From positions 1 through 64,000 of the forward strand of contig JPHH03000012.1 in the NCBI GenBank assembly GCA_000750105.3: 64,000 nucleotides of DNA. The letters are read 5' to 3'. The stretch comes from Tolypocladium sp. Sup5 PDA-1 (lineage: Eukaryota; Ascomycota; Sordariomycetes; Hypocreales; Ophiocordycipitaceae). Shown in pieces: positions 1 through 11,575 of the stretch. A program made the position numbers and the translations under genes. The number at the start of each line of letters is the position of its first letter. Position 1 is the first letter of the stretch. The notes beneath the pieces were generated by a model, which was not told the origin of the DNA, ran no database searches, and saw nothing but the letters and a program-made list of their open reading frames with translations.

Positions 1-21
1 TAGATAGGAATTTAGTCTTAG

Positions 22-196
22 GGATAGGAATTATGTTCTAGGCCTTTGAACCTAATAGGTTCGATCTAAGTCTAGGTCTTATAGAGAGGAATTATCTAGA
101 CTCTTCCTATAGGCTAGGTCTTATAGATAGGAATTATGACTTATGGATAGGAATTATGTCCTAGGCCTTTGAACCTGATAGGCTCGATCTAAGTCT
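22..196. repeat. 52-bp direct repeat pair
   Basis: A 52-bp unit at 22-73 recurs at 145-196 with only a few differences, all C/T transitions. The spacing from start to start is 123 bp. A partial extra copy of the GATAGGAATTATG portion lies at about 127-139. Confidence 0.85.
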
Positions 197-597
197 CCCT
201 TTTCCTAGTTGTCTTATTGCCCCTCTTATCTTCCGTTCGTCCGAGATCTCTTTTCCTTTAGTCCGGGACTTCCGTTTAGGGCGTATTTTCCTTAATAGGA
301 AATATAGCTATTTTATATCTATTATAATATAATAAAATATAGCTATTTTATCTATTATAATATAATAACTATACATTAATATATAGAGACCCTATTCTTC
401 CTTTACTACCTTCTCCTGCCTTTATCCCTATTTCTTACAGTTTAGTAGAGCTAGAGTTCGGGCTCGTTACTAGGATTGCCTGCGATTGCGCGTTGCCTTC
501 GTACTTTATTTGCATAAGGTCGTCTACTAGGGGCTGCTCTTTCTTTCTTTCGCGTTTATGACCGCCTAAGGGCAGTCGGCGCCTGCGTGGGGAGGAG

Positions 598-1537
598 TTT
601 ATTAGGGTATTAGTGCAGACCCCTAACTAGAAAAACGGAAAACATAAAAAAGTAGAGGAATATTAGGACGCCTAGCGAGTCTATAGGTATAAGAGAGACG
701 TCTATGTCCCTATGAATAGATGGTCCCCTATGCATGCATCGACGCAAGTCGTAACGTTTATAAGATTTCGAGATTCTAATAATGAAAAATCCTAGTTAAT
801 TCCTCCTATATTTTAAGATAGCCGTGTTTGCCTCTCCTTGCCTCTTTACCTTTAACTTACACGACATAAAGACCTGTTCATATAGGCGCTGATTTGCAGA
901 CTACACGCCGCTAAGCTAATGTTCTAACTTACACGGAGACAGTCGCTCTAACTTACACGGCAATGGTCGCTCTAACTTACACGGCAACGGTCGCTCCGAC
1001 TTACACGGCAACGGTCGCTCCGACTTACACGGGGATACCCGTCTTGTCTTACGCGTTAAGTAGCGCACTGACTTACACGACGACTCGTGTCACTGACTAA
1101 TAGCTGACTTCTTAGGCAGGGACCGACTCTACGACTTACACGACGATCGTTGCACTCGGCCTTTAGTGTGTTCGTTCCCCCTTAACAAACTATCTCCGTA
1201 TAAGTTAGAATATTAGTATAGTAGTATATAGTCTATAAATTAATGCCTATATATATAGGTCTTTATATCGTATAAGTTAAAGGTAAAGAGGTAAGGAGAG
1301 GTAACTATAGCTATCTTAAAAATATAAGAGGAATTAACCTAGATTTTTTATTATTAAAATCTTAAAAGCTTATAAATATTATAACTTACGTTAATGCGTA
1401 TATAAGGGACTATCTATTTATAGGGATATAGACGTCTCTCTTATATCTATAGACTCGCTAGGCGTCCTAATATTCCTCTACTTTTTTTTATATTTTCCGT
1501 TTTTCTAGTTAGGGGTCTGCACTAACACCCTAATAAA
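598..1537. mobile_element. Fold-back (long inverted repeat) element, RIP-like mutated
   Basis: The left arm runs from 598 to about 940. Its reverse complement is the right arm at about 1199-1537. The outermost 10 bases, TTTATTAGGG, are identical, and long stretches of the outer 120 bp match almost perfectly. Most differences are transitions, with the right arm read as reverse complement carrying T for C and A for G, for example in the shared AACTTACACGACATAAAG segment. The arms are about 340 bp each around a core of about 260 bp that includes 24-bp tandem repeats. No transposase reading frame is present. The structure fits a non-autonomous terminal-inverted-repeat or fold-back element. No clear target-site duplication could be fixed by eye. 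Confidence 0.7.
923..1034. repeat. 24-bp tandem repeat array
   Basis: Four complete 24-bp units lie at 923-946, 947-970, 971-994 and 995-1018, followed by a partial fifth. Each contains the core ACTTACACGG followed by a GGTCGC-like end. Degenerate single cores reappear at about 1070-1080 and 1132-1143. The array sits inside the fold-back element. Confidence 0.85.
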
Positions 1538-1621
1538 GTAGCCTATAGGGACGTCTATAGGGCTAGCGCGCTAGTTAGGCTCGGTTACGAGGAAAGTAAG
1601 ATTTTCCCCCCTATCTCTATA

Positions 1622-1844
1622 ATATAAAGGTAGGGTAATCGGGCTTATTAATTCTCGTAATCGTATCGATTTCGGTTTTACTAGTCGCGTTTAGGCGTAA
1701 TTTATAATCGAGCATTCGTAGGCGTAGTTAAGATTAATCTCCGCGATATAAAAGTAGGGTAATCGGGCTTGCTAATTCTCGTAATTATATCGATTTCGGT
1801 TTTACTAGTCGCGTTTAGGCGTAATTCGCAATCGAGCATTCATA
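1622..1844. repeat. 99-bp direct repeat pair
   Basis: A segment at 1622-1720 recurs at 1746-1844, offset 124 bp, with differences confined almost wholly to transitions. Both copies contain TTTCGGTTTTACTAGTCGCG. Confidence 0.85.
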
Positions 1845-1874
1845 GTCGCGGAGGTTATAAATTATAGTATAAGT

Positions 1875-1927
1875 CTAGGGACCTTATAAAAGAGATAAAG
1901 CTTAGGGACCTTATAAAAGAGATAAAG
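1875..1927. repeat. 26-27 bp tandem duplication
   Basis: The block TAGGGACCTTATAAAAGAG plus ATAAAG occurs twice in direct succession (1875-1900 and 1901-1927). Confidence 0.8.
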
Positions 1928-2406
1928 GCGTAAGGGCTATATAAGAGCTATAGGGTCCGGGGGCTCTATAAGGGGCTAGCTAGCTAGTTAGCCTCTTAAG
2001 GGCCCGGCTATTCCTCGGCTGCTAACTTAGCAGCTCGGGGGGCCATAGCCCTGCTAGGCGGCACAGCATCTTGCCGGGCCGTTTTTTTTCCGTAGGGGCC
2101 CGCGAGGCCTGTGTTTGGCGCTGGCTACGCGCCCACGCGGGTGATCGGTGCCATATTTAAGCCGCTATTGCACGCGCGTAAGGGCGTGCGCGTGGCTGAA
2201 ATTGAAGAATTTGCTTATGTTAATTCAGGGCGATTGAATGATATGCGATTGGCGATTTTGGACTCGTGGCGCGCGAAATGCGCGACCTGTGACGAGTGTG
2301 AAAGCTTTAGGGGCTACCTACGGACACGTCGACAGCGGTTCCTATCACGCAAGCCACGCGAACCTGAGCCAGCCATCCTTGCAATGGCATACAACTCAGA
2401 GTCATC

Positions 2407-4761
2407 ATGGCCTCGCGACCTCCGTCGAAGAATGTAGGGCACAAGAAGCTCGTCACTTATGGTTCGTCATCGCGCCGGAGGCATTCGAATCCCAAGGCGA
2501 CCCAAGAGCTGGATGCGCCCGGCCTTGCTCTGCCCCAGACGCTGCAAGGCCACGCCACGTACCAAGCACCCGATCCCTCGCTCGACGCAGATGGCTCGCC
2601 TCGGGTGCCGCGGAATGACGGGAGGTCGACGGAGGGCAAGGGGCATACTCCCGAACAGCCAGGCGATCGAAAGCGAAAGAGGAACCATTCGGCGACATTT
2701 GCTATGAAGCCTGCGCCGCATCACAGACCGCACCTCGACGACGAACCGAAGGCTACTATCAACGCGCCGCAACGGGCACTCGAGAGGGTGTATCATGGCA
2801 ACACCGAAAGTCGCAAGCAGGCGAACAAGACCGGCGCCGCGACGAACAATACGTCGTCATCCCCAGCACAGCGCGGGTCTACAGCCAAGGACGAGGTGGG
2901 CTCAGCCGCCAGCGAGAAACGAGTATCGACTGTCCCAGCACATGACACGCCATCAGCGTCCCGGCGCCGTCGGTTGATAGATGCTCTCGCGGCCCAAAGA
3001 GCTACGAGCCCGGACGAAGAGGCAAAGCACACCGATGACGAGGTAGGCGAGTCGACAGGTGAAGAAGTTAGCCCTTCTCTACCGCGGCGGGCTATGGCTA
3101 GCCAAGACGCGCGCGCGCGCGCAGCTGATCGCCGGGGCGCGACGCCGACGAGCAGGAAAATCAAGTTCACATACAGCCAGTCCAGGAGCGCCTTGAGCGA
3201 ATCACAAACAGCGAACGACGCCGACACGCCCGGGCTGGACGCAGACGACGACACGGCGCTGTCCGACACGCAAGCTCTTTCCAGCCCCGTGGTGCCTGCT
3301 TTCGCTGACGAGGACGTGGAAGACGACGATGGCAATCTTCAGCCGGCAATCAAGAGCGTTCACGAGCTCCGTCGCGCTGGCGCAAACAACAGATTTGCTG
3401 ACGAGATGGATGATTTGTTAGCTAGGATCGGGAATCCTGGTGCTGGCTCTTTGACGATGAGGAGGAACGCGCTCTGCGAGCTGGCATACCGACTACGAAA
3501 GGAGAGCTTTGCCGGGCAATTTCGTGACCACGCGTCCCGCGATAACGTCGCCAAGGGCGTAGGCAGGGAAGAGGACGTGGTCAGCAGCTTCGCACTGGCG
3601 GCAGCTCTCGTCATTTTTCTCAAATCCGGCCCTGCGCCCCATCTGCTCCAGCAACTTTGCAAGGAAGGGCTAGGCAATCTGCTTGGACGGCTTCTACGGG
3701 TGAGTGAGGACATTGACTCCGTTGCGGCACAGAGACAGACGAATCTGCCGCGAACGACGCGAGCGTCGCTGCACAATGTGAAGGGCACGCTGGTACAGAT
3801 GCCCATCTGGCACGAGCTGGAGCCCGCACGCCTTTCGCCACGCACCCTTGGCCTGCAGCTGCTGGAGTCAGTTTCGCGATGCTCGGAGGGGGAGCTTCTG
3901 GAGCAGGTGGTAGCAGATCTGGAACCAGATGTCGTCTCCGTCGCAGCTGGGTGCGCAGAGGCTGGAGACGAAGCCGAAGCCGACGTGGACTACACCCTCG
4001 TGGTCTTTGCTCTCGAAGTGCTGTCGAGCGCTGGAATCACACCCGGAGCCAACGACCAAGGGGCGTGGACGGCTCAACACCCGGGCAGCATAGCCAAGTT
4101 TCTTGGAAGAGCGCTGCAGCGGTGGCCGGAGCAGCGAGGGGAGCTGGCGGCGGCGACTCTGAAGCTGGCCATCAACACCACGAACACGGCGAGGGGGGCG
4201 GCAGCCTTTGACAACGCGGGACTCTTGTCACTTCTCACGGACCGGATCGTGGAGGGATTCAGGAGAGTGCACGACGCCATCGGCAGCGACGGGCAGCTGC
4301 AAGACGACTTGTATGACGGTCTGTTGCTCATCCTCGGCGTCATGATCAACATCGTGGAGCACTGCCCGCCGGCGCGAGTGTCTGCGGGGGAAAGGGCGCT
4401 GGACGAGCTGTTGACGCTTTGGCAGGGAAACCAGCTGGCTGTGGGCGAGGTACGTATGGGTGGCCGGTCCGTGGCCCTCATTTCCGCCGGTCGTTTTGCT
4501 GATGTGTATGCGCAGGCGGACTCGGTGGACAAGTCCAAGGTCAGTGTCGCCGTCGGCTACCTGGCAGTGCTGCTCGGCTATCTATGCCTGACGGCGGCGG
4601 GGCGAGAGCGGGTGGACGCGCGAGTCGGCAACGGCGAGGGCATCCGCAGCCTGGTTGGGTCGATCCGAGACTTTGTCGCCATGTACAAGACTGTCGACAG
4701 CAAGGTGCACGAGCTGGAGGCGCTCGTGGGCGAGCTTCGCAGGCACGCACGGCGCGCATGA
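2407..4761 (+). CDS. WAPL-family cohesin-release factor
   Basis: WAPL proteins release cohesin from chromatin in the nucleus and affect heterochromatin. Read straight through, the frame gives 784 codons, but a 66-nt intron is very likely at 4450-4515 (GTACGT donor, GCTGAT branch-like site, GCGCAG acceptor). Exons would then be 2407-4449 and 4516-4761, coding for 762 aa. The N-terminus carries KKLVTYG, typical of fungal WAPL proteins. It is followed by about 300 residues of charged, low-complexity sequence. A helical C-terminal WAPL domain starts near SVHELRRAGANNRFADEMDD (about residue 318). The intron falls late in that domain, and splicing joins QLAVGE to ADSVDKSKVSVAVGYLAVLLG, the expected helical repeat. 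The start is the first Met in frame, 370 bp from the AT-rich island. The next gene lies downstream on the same strand. Confidence 0.85.
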   Translation: MASRPPSKNVGHKKLVTYGSSSRRRHSNPKATQELDAPGLALPQTLQGHATYQAPDPSLDADGSPRVPRNDGRSTEGKGHTPEQPGDRKRKRNHSATFAMKPAPHHRPHLDDEPKATINAPQRALERVYHGNTESRKQANKTGAATNNTSSSPAQRGSTAKDEVGSAASEKRVSTVPAHDTPSASRRRRLIDALAAQRATSPDEEAKHTDDEVGESTGEEVSPSLPRRAMASQDARARAADRRGATPTSRKIKFTYSQSRSALSESQTANDADTPGLDADDDTALSDTQALSSPVVPAFADEDVEDDDGNLQPAIKSVHELRRAGANNRFADEMDDLLARIGNPGAGSLTMRRNALCELAYRLRKESFAGQFRDHASRDNVAKGVGREEDVVSSFALAAALVIFLKSGPAPHLLQQLCKEGLGNLLGRLLRVSEDIDSVAAQRQTNLPRTTRASLHNVKGTLVQMPIWHELEPARLSPRTLGLQLLESVSRCSEGELLEQVVADLEPDVVSVAAGCAEAGDEAEADVDYTLVVFALEVLSSAGITPGANDQGAWTAQHPGSIAKFLGRALQRWPEQRGELAAATLKLAINTTNTARGAAAFDNAGLLSLLTDRIVEGFRRVHDAIGSDGQLQDDLYDGLLLILGVMINIVEHCPPARVSAGERALDELLTLWQGNQLAVGEVRMGGRSVALISAGRFADVYAQADSVDKSKVSVAVGYLAVLLGYLCLTAAGRERVDARVGNGEGIRSLVGSIRDFVAMYKTVDSKVHELEALVGELRRHARRA

Positions 4762-5491
4762 GAGGAGCCGAGGAGGACGGGGCTGGGACTGGCCGGGACT
4801 GGCCGGGACTAGACTGGGGGGAGCGGCCGGCCGGCGACGGCATGGCTATGTGTGACGTGACATGTACGGAGTATAAGATTTCTTCAATGGACTTCATGGA
4901 TACCTTGGGTAGGCAGGTACCGGTACGGGAACGGGAACGGGAACGGGATACGGGACACGGAGCATGGGATATCGGGGATATCAGGAGGGTTAGGGTGGCA
5001 CTGGGCACCTCGCTTTTATACAGCATCATGATACCTCGGCTCAGTCAGCATGCACTCAATGGCACGCCGCACATGGCCATGTTGACTGACTGCCATACGA
5101 GCACATGCAAGGCAACGTAGCCGTGCCAGTGAATGGTGTCGGTGCAATGAATGGCATCTGCAGCAAAGCCACGGCTGGCGTAGTGGCAAGTCTTGGTGGA
5201 ACTCCACCAGCAGGTCACTGTTACGTATTGGAACCTCCCACCTTGAACCACGCACCACGACGACTGCACCCCGACTTGACATCATCACAGCCAGCAGACG
5301 TACACAGAACCACGCGCGCCCGACATCGCCAACGCAACGCACTGCCCTCTGCGCCCGGCGACACGACCCCATCGACACGCTGGTTCTGAAGCCGCCGCAA
5401 TCGTCGTCGGCGTCGCCGAGTGCCGTCTTCCACTCCCACCTCATCCACCCCCCGCGCGTCGGCTCCTCGGGCCGCCCCCCAGCGCCTCCAG
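4762..5491. other. Intergenic, WAPL to Rheb
   Basis: No gene was recognised in these 730 bp. The stretch includes a GGGAAC hexamer repeat at about 4925-4948 and one copy of the nonamer TACGGAGTA at 4865-4873. Confidence 0.7.
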
Positions 5492-6239
5492 ATGCCTTCC
5501 CCAAAGCAGAGAAAGGTGGCCATCGTCGGCAGCAGATCCGTCGGTATGTAGCGACGGCGCCCCTCGCGTGTGCTTGCTCCCCACGGCGCCGGACAGACAA
5601 GGCGCGCATCGGCGGCGATTCGGCGAGACGAGGTTGAAGGGACGCATGTTAACCCACGGGTCCCGGCACAGGCAAATCGTCCCTCGCGGTGCAGTTCGTC
5701 GACGGGCACTTTGTCGACAGCTACTACCCGACCATTGAAAACACATTCAGCAAGACGATCCGGCACAAGGGGCAGGACTTCTCGACGGAGATTGTCGACA
5801 CGGCGGGCCAGGACGAGTACAGCATCCTCAACTCGAAGCACTTTATCGGCATCCATGGCTACATGCTAGTCTACTCGGTCTCGTCGCTGCCGTCGTTTGA
5901 GATGGTGCAGGTCATCCGCGAGAAGATACTCAACCACCTGGTAGGTGCTGTCTAGGTCCATCACCCATGTCCTTTGCTCACACATGATGCGCCCCGCAGG
6001 GAACCGAGTCGGTGCCCATCGTCATCGTGGGCAACAAGAGCGACCTGCGGCCGGAGCAGCGCCAGGTCAGCCCCGAAGAGGGCAAGAAGCTGTCGGAAAA
6101 GTTCCAGTGCGGCTGGACCGAGGCGAGCGCGCGGTACAACGAGAACGTCGCGCGGGCGTTTGAGCTGCTGATTGCGCAGATTGAGAAGTCGCAGAACCCC
6201 GGCGAGGCGCCCGAGAAGAGCAACTGCCGGCTCATGTAG
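5492..6239 (+). CDS. RHB1: Rheb-type small GTPase
   Basis: Rheb GTPases act upstream of TORC1 on endomembranes and, in yeasts, influence arginine uptake. Exons 5492-5543, 5672-5940 and 6000-6239 give 186 aa, the family length. The P-loop GSRSVGKS (residues 13-20) carries the Arg typical of Rheb in place of the Gly12 of Ras and is split by the first intron. The switch I region YYPTIENTF, DTAGQDEY (G3), and NKSD (G4) follow. The protein ends in CRLM, a CaaX box for farnesylation. Both introns have consensus splice ends, and phases agree (1 then 0). The second intron is 59 nt. The reading frame is intact. Confidence 0.93.
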
Positions 6240-6301
6240 GGGAGGGGTTAAGGCGAACGAGCGCTGGCCGTTGCGACGACGGAGCTGCAGGCAGCTGGGC
6301 G

Positions 6302-6351
6302 TTGTGCCGTGCCGTGTTGTGCTGTGTTGTGTTGTGTTGTGTTGTGTTGCG
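6302..6351 (+). repeat. GTGTT-type microsatellite in the Rheb 3' region
   Basis: About 50 bp of GTGTT/GTGCT pentanucleotide units begin roughly 60 bp after the Rheb stop codon. Confidence 0.8.
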
Positions 6352-7091
6352 TCTTTGAACCTTTCTGTTCCCCTACCCTGGTGATGGAACATTTGTATTT
6401 TGGGTCTTTACTACGTACTTGGAGGGATGGAATGGCTGGATATGCTCAATGTACCGGGGGTCCTAGACGGGAAGGGCATACATAGATTCGGGGGGGAATG
6501 ATGATGCGATGGATGCGATGCGACTGGGTGACGGTTGATGATCCCCCAGGTGTACGTGCCGTGCGCCAGCGCAACGAGTGGAGGTCCACGGGTGTCAACC
6601 AGCAAGTCGAAGATGGGAGAAACCCCCGCCATGCCTTGTATCGCCTCTCGTATGTATTGAATCAATTGGTGCTCGCCGTTGACCTCGACGACGCTGATGA
6701 CTTGCAGGCTGTTGGTGGTGAGACCCGACCGACCCTGTTTCGCCTGTCTGCCCCACCAGCTTCTATTACCCCGCCCCCACCATGAGGCACCACCACCATG
6801 GGCAGGCTCGCTGGCAAGGCGAATGGCACATAGATTTCTTCTCCCTCTGTCGACTCACTCCTTGCCTATGACTCAATCCGCGCCAGCAGTATAACAACAA
6901 CGACAACTGCTGCCCGCCCCCCTCTCCTCCTTTTCTTGAACCGCAATCTGAGCAAATATAAGCGCAGCAACTCTTGTTGGCCCCGTTGGGTACACATTCA
7001 AGTCGAGCGAACGAACCCGAAGACGAAACACGTTCGGTCGACCAGCAGCAGAACAAGCTCAAGCTCGAGCTCAAGCTCAAGCACCGGCACG
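6352..7091. other. Intergenic and 5' leader, Rheb to SES1
   Basis: No gene was recognised. The last 45 bp before the SES1 start carry an AGCTCA-type hexamer repeat (about 7048-7081), probably within the 5' leader. Confidence 0.65.
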
Positions 7092-8959
<1,868 letters not shown>

Positions 8960-9733
8960 TGGGCGTCCGCCGACTAGGCCACCCTGCTTTCGGCGATGCC
9001 TCTCGAGCTTCTAACAACCCCGAGAGCATGTAATGAGCGTGCAGCATCGCAAGGCCCAGATGCAACGAGGTAGACAAGAGGCCAAATCCCAACCAACTTG
9101 CCCATCTCGCTTTCTTGTCGTGTCGGAAAATACATGCATCTTGCTAGCAGTGCATGTATTTTCGCCAGGTATCTCGGCTCACCAGTGACAGCCAGTCTGG
9201 CGTGGTTGAGGTCCATGAAATGGCAATTGAAGCTATATTGGGCGCGCAAGTAGTTTTTCGTATGTAGTAAGGCATCTCTGCCCGAAATGCACTGGTAAAT
9301 GGCTTGTTTGATCCGATTTGATAAGGGTGCTGGTTGGGTTGCTGCGGCGTGAGGCTCGACCAGTGCGCGGCCAATAAATAATAGGAGTCCAGCTGCCTCG
9401 GGAGTCGGCACTTCAACCCAACTCAACCCATCTCATAGCCACCCTCACTCTCACTCTCACTTCCACTCCCACTCCCACTCCCAAGGCCGTCAATCGACAA
9501 TTACGATTGCGACCAGACCACAAGCTGTTGGAGGAGCGTGGCGGTCAGATGGGCCCGCCGCGACTTCAGCAGGAAATGGACGAGGTTAGTTGTATGGCAC
9601 TGTTCGCTTTCTTTGTTCCAAGTATGCCCGCCACCGCCATGCTGCTCAAGCTGTCTGCATCACAACGACAGACAAGTCTCCTTCTCCCCCGCCCTATTAG
9701 CACGGTACTCGCGAGGCGCGCGGTTGTTGAAGC
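8960..9733. other. Intergenic and upstream region of the C78 peptidase gene
   Basis: No independent gene was recognised. A CACTCT/CACTCC pyrimidine-rich tandem tract occupies about 9440-9481. A short in-frame exon could start at 9549 (36 nt to a GTTAGT donor at 9585), with an acceptor at 9781. This is an alternative 5' end for the following gene. Confidence 0.55.
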
Positions 9734-11572
9734 ATGGCGACCAGTTTCCCTAGCTTCTCGTCTGATACTGACGGCAGGCAGGGAAGCGCTGGGGCATGCC
9801 AGGCGTCTACTCCCTCCCACGGGCACCGGGCTCCGGACCGGCTCCGTGAGCTCCACGGCAATAGCGACGGCACCACAGAGGCGGAGGCGGAGGGGGGTCA
9901 GGGTAAGGAGGTACAGTCCGGGTCTACGGCTGGCACGCGGCGGCGAGTCCATCCCACGACGGACACATCAGCGTCATCTCCACCTTCACGTACCAGCCGC
10001 AGCAAGCCGCAAAAGCATGGTGTTCTGCGTGCCTGGCGAGCTCTTTTTGGGGCATACATCGCGAAGTCGCCGCCGAAACAGCAACCCAAGCGGCGTAAAA
10101 CGCATAGAAACAAGGGTCATGCCGAGGCATCGGTCCGGAATCAAGCCAAAGATGGCGCCGCATTGGGAGGGCAGCAGACAATCCCGGGGCTCGGGGTTTG
10201 TACTCACTGTACCCGGACTTCCGCCAACCAGTACTGACCCTGGGTTCCAGACGTCTCATCTAGGAAAGTTTGCGCACGAAAAGGAGATGCCCAGCTGGCT
10301 AGTCAAAGTCCTGGACAAGAATGGCCAGGTGTGCACTGGAGGTGAGGAAAGCCTTCCATGGCGTCCTGCAGCCGACTCAATTCTTGACGCCGTTCTGACT
10401 GACCCCGCGTACACATAGATATTCTCCCTGTTCTCGACCAGCTTCTCGAACAATGTCCATCGACAAAGTATGCCTATCTGTGCCATCCTTGCGTGCAGCA
10501 CGTCTCCAAGCTACGGCGTGAAGGTGAGCACAACCCTCCACCCCCCTCCATTCTCTGTTTTTCTGTCTTCGCCAGCGTACCCTGGTACAGCGTCTATGGG
10601 CGAACAGGCAGTGTTGGGTGTGTTGCGAAGCTAACATGACTCTCATTGAAGGGGCATTTTGTGGCTACCGGAACATCCAGATGCTCATCTCATACGTTAT
10701 CGGAGCTCGCGCGCCAGGCTCCCGGCGCTTCGGCGACAGTTTCCCCACCGTCTTCCAGATCCAAGACCTCATCGAGCATGCTTGGGATATGGGCTACAAT
10801 TCCCAGGGCCGCGTCGAGACGGGGGGCATCAGGGGAACGCGCAAGTTCATTGGAACACCTGAGGTACGCAGCACCATCCCCGAGCCCGAAGCTTTGGAGC
10901 CAGCAGGTCGCTGCTCCATACTGTGTCCTTGCGCGCTGACTGGCTCGCTCCAACACCAGGCGCATGCGCTGTTCTGTAGCCTCGATATCCCGTGAGTTTG
11001 CGCCTCTGCCAAATGTACAGAGCGTCGCTGACGATCCACGACTCCAGGTGCTCTGCCCAGGCCTTCCGTGGCGCAGAACATGGAGAAGCAAGGATAGGCC
11101 TGCTACAGGCTGTCGAGCGGTACTTTGAGAAGGGCTGGCAAGGGGACAGCAGCGCCAAGGTCCGTTCGACGGCGCTTCCACCGATATATCTGCAGCACCA
11201 CGGTAAGTTGTACGATCCCCTAACCAGAGCTCCCCGAGGTGATGCTGACGCCGGGGGTGCTTGGAGGGCATTCGGTCACTATAGTTGGCATGGAGAGACA
11301 GCAGGACAATCAAGTTCACCTCTTGGTGTTTGACCCGTCACGCGGAGACTCGGGTTCTATAAAAAGGCTCATCAGCAAGGCGGTTGACAGGGATATGCCC
11401 AAAGCCGGCGAGCTGCTGGAGCCGTATCGCCGTGGCACCAAGTATCTAAGCAAGCATGACGAGTTTGAGATTCTCCGGTAAGTCTTCGTCAGACGCCAGG
11501 TTGTGCGCCGTCTGGTGTTGCTAACCACATTTTATGAGCAGTCTCACGGGTGGCGCTACCAGTGCCTCGTGA
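9734..11572 (+). CDS. Peptidase family C78 (UFSP/ZUP1-like) cysteine protease
   Basis: C78 proteases remove ubiquitin-like modifiers. Fungal members resemble Mug105 and the K63-directed deubiquitinase ZUP1. The model has exons 9734-10195, 10251-10341, 10419-10523, 10652-10863, 10960-10991, 11048-11202, 11267-11477 and 11542-11572 (432 aa), with every phase matching. The catalytic Cys lies in GAFCGYRNIQM, followed by IQDLIEHAWDMG and TGGIRGTRKFIGTPEA. The catalytic His is in GHSVTIVG and the Asp in VFDPS. The N-terminal part (KHGVLRAWRALF, then LGKFAHEKEMPSWL) fits fungal relatives, but I cannot find the N-terminal zinc fingers often present. The first exon is uncertain, and a start at 9549 with an extra intron is possible. 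The stop codon abuts that of convergent HAM1. Confidence 0.82.
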
Positions 11573-11575
11573 TCA
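11570..11575. other. Shared palindromic stop of two convergent genes
   Basis: The hexamer TGATCA reads TGA on each strand. Positions 11570-11572 are the stop of the C78 peptidase (+), and the complement of 11573-11575 is the stop of HAM1 (-). The coding regions therefore abut with no spacer. Confidence 0.85.

Larger units (their letters stand above)
1..2035. repeat. AT-rich, gene-free repeat island
   Basis: The first two kilobases are rich in A and T, full of in-frame stops, and contain no convincing reading frame on either strand. They are built from nested repeats: a direct repeat at 22-73 and 145-196, short tandem AT units at about 299-366, a large inverted repeat (598-1537), a direct repeat at 1622-1720 and 1746-1844, and a tandem pair at 1875-1927. 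Copies differ mainly by C/T and G/A transitions, the pattern expected from RIP in filamentous ascomycetes. Composition switches sharply to GC-rich unique DNA near 2,035-2,110. I read this as a degenerate transposon-derived island. No coding domain that would name the parent element survives. Confidence 0.8.

Noticed and set aside
923..1034. Tandem 24-bp units as a CRISPR array
   Set aside because: Units are contiguous with no unique spacers, and the genome is fungal.
2111..2437. A 108-codon frame between the repeat island and WAPL
   Set aside because: It has no recognisable motif, overlaps the WAPL start, and begins in the boundary sequence.
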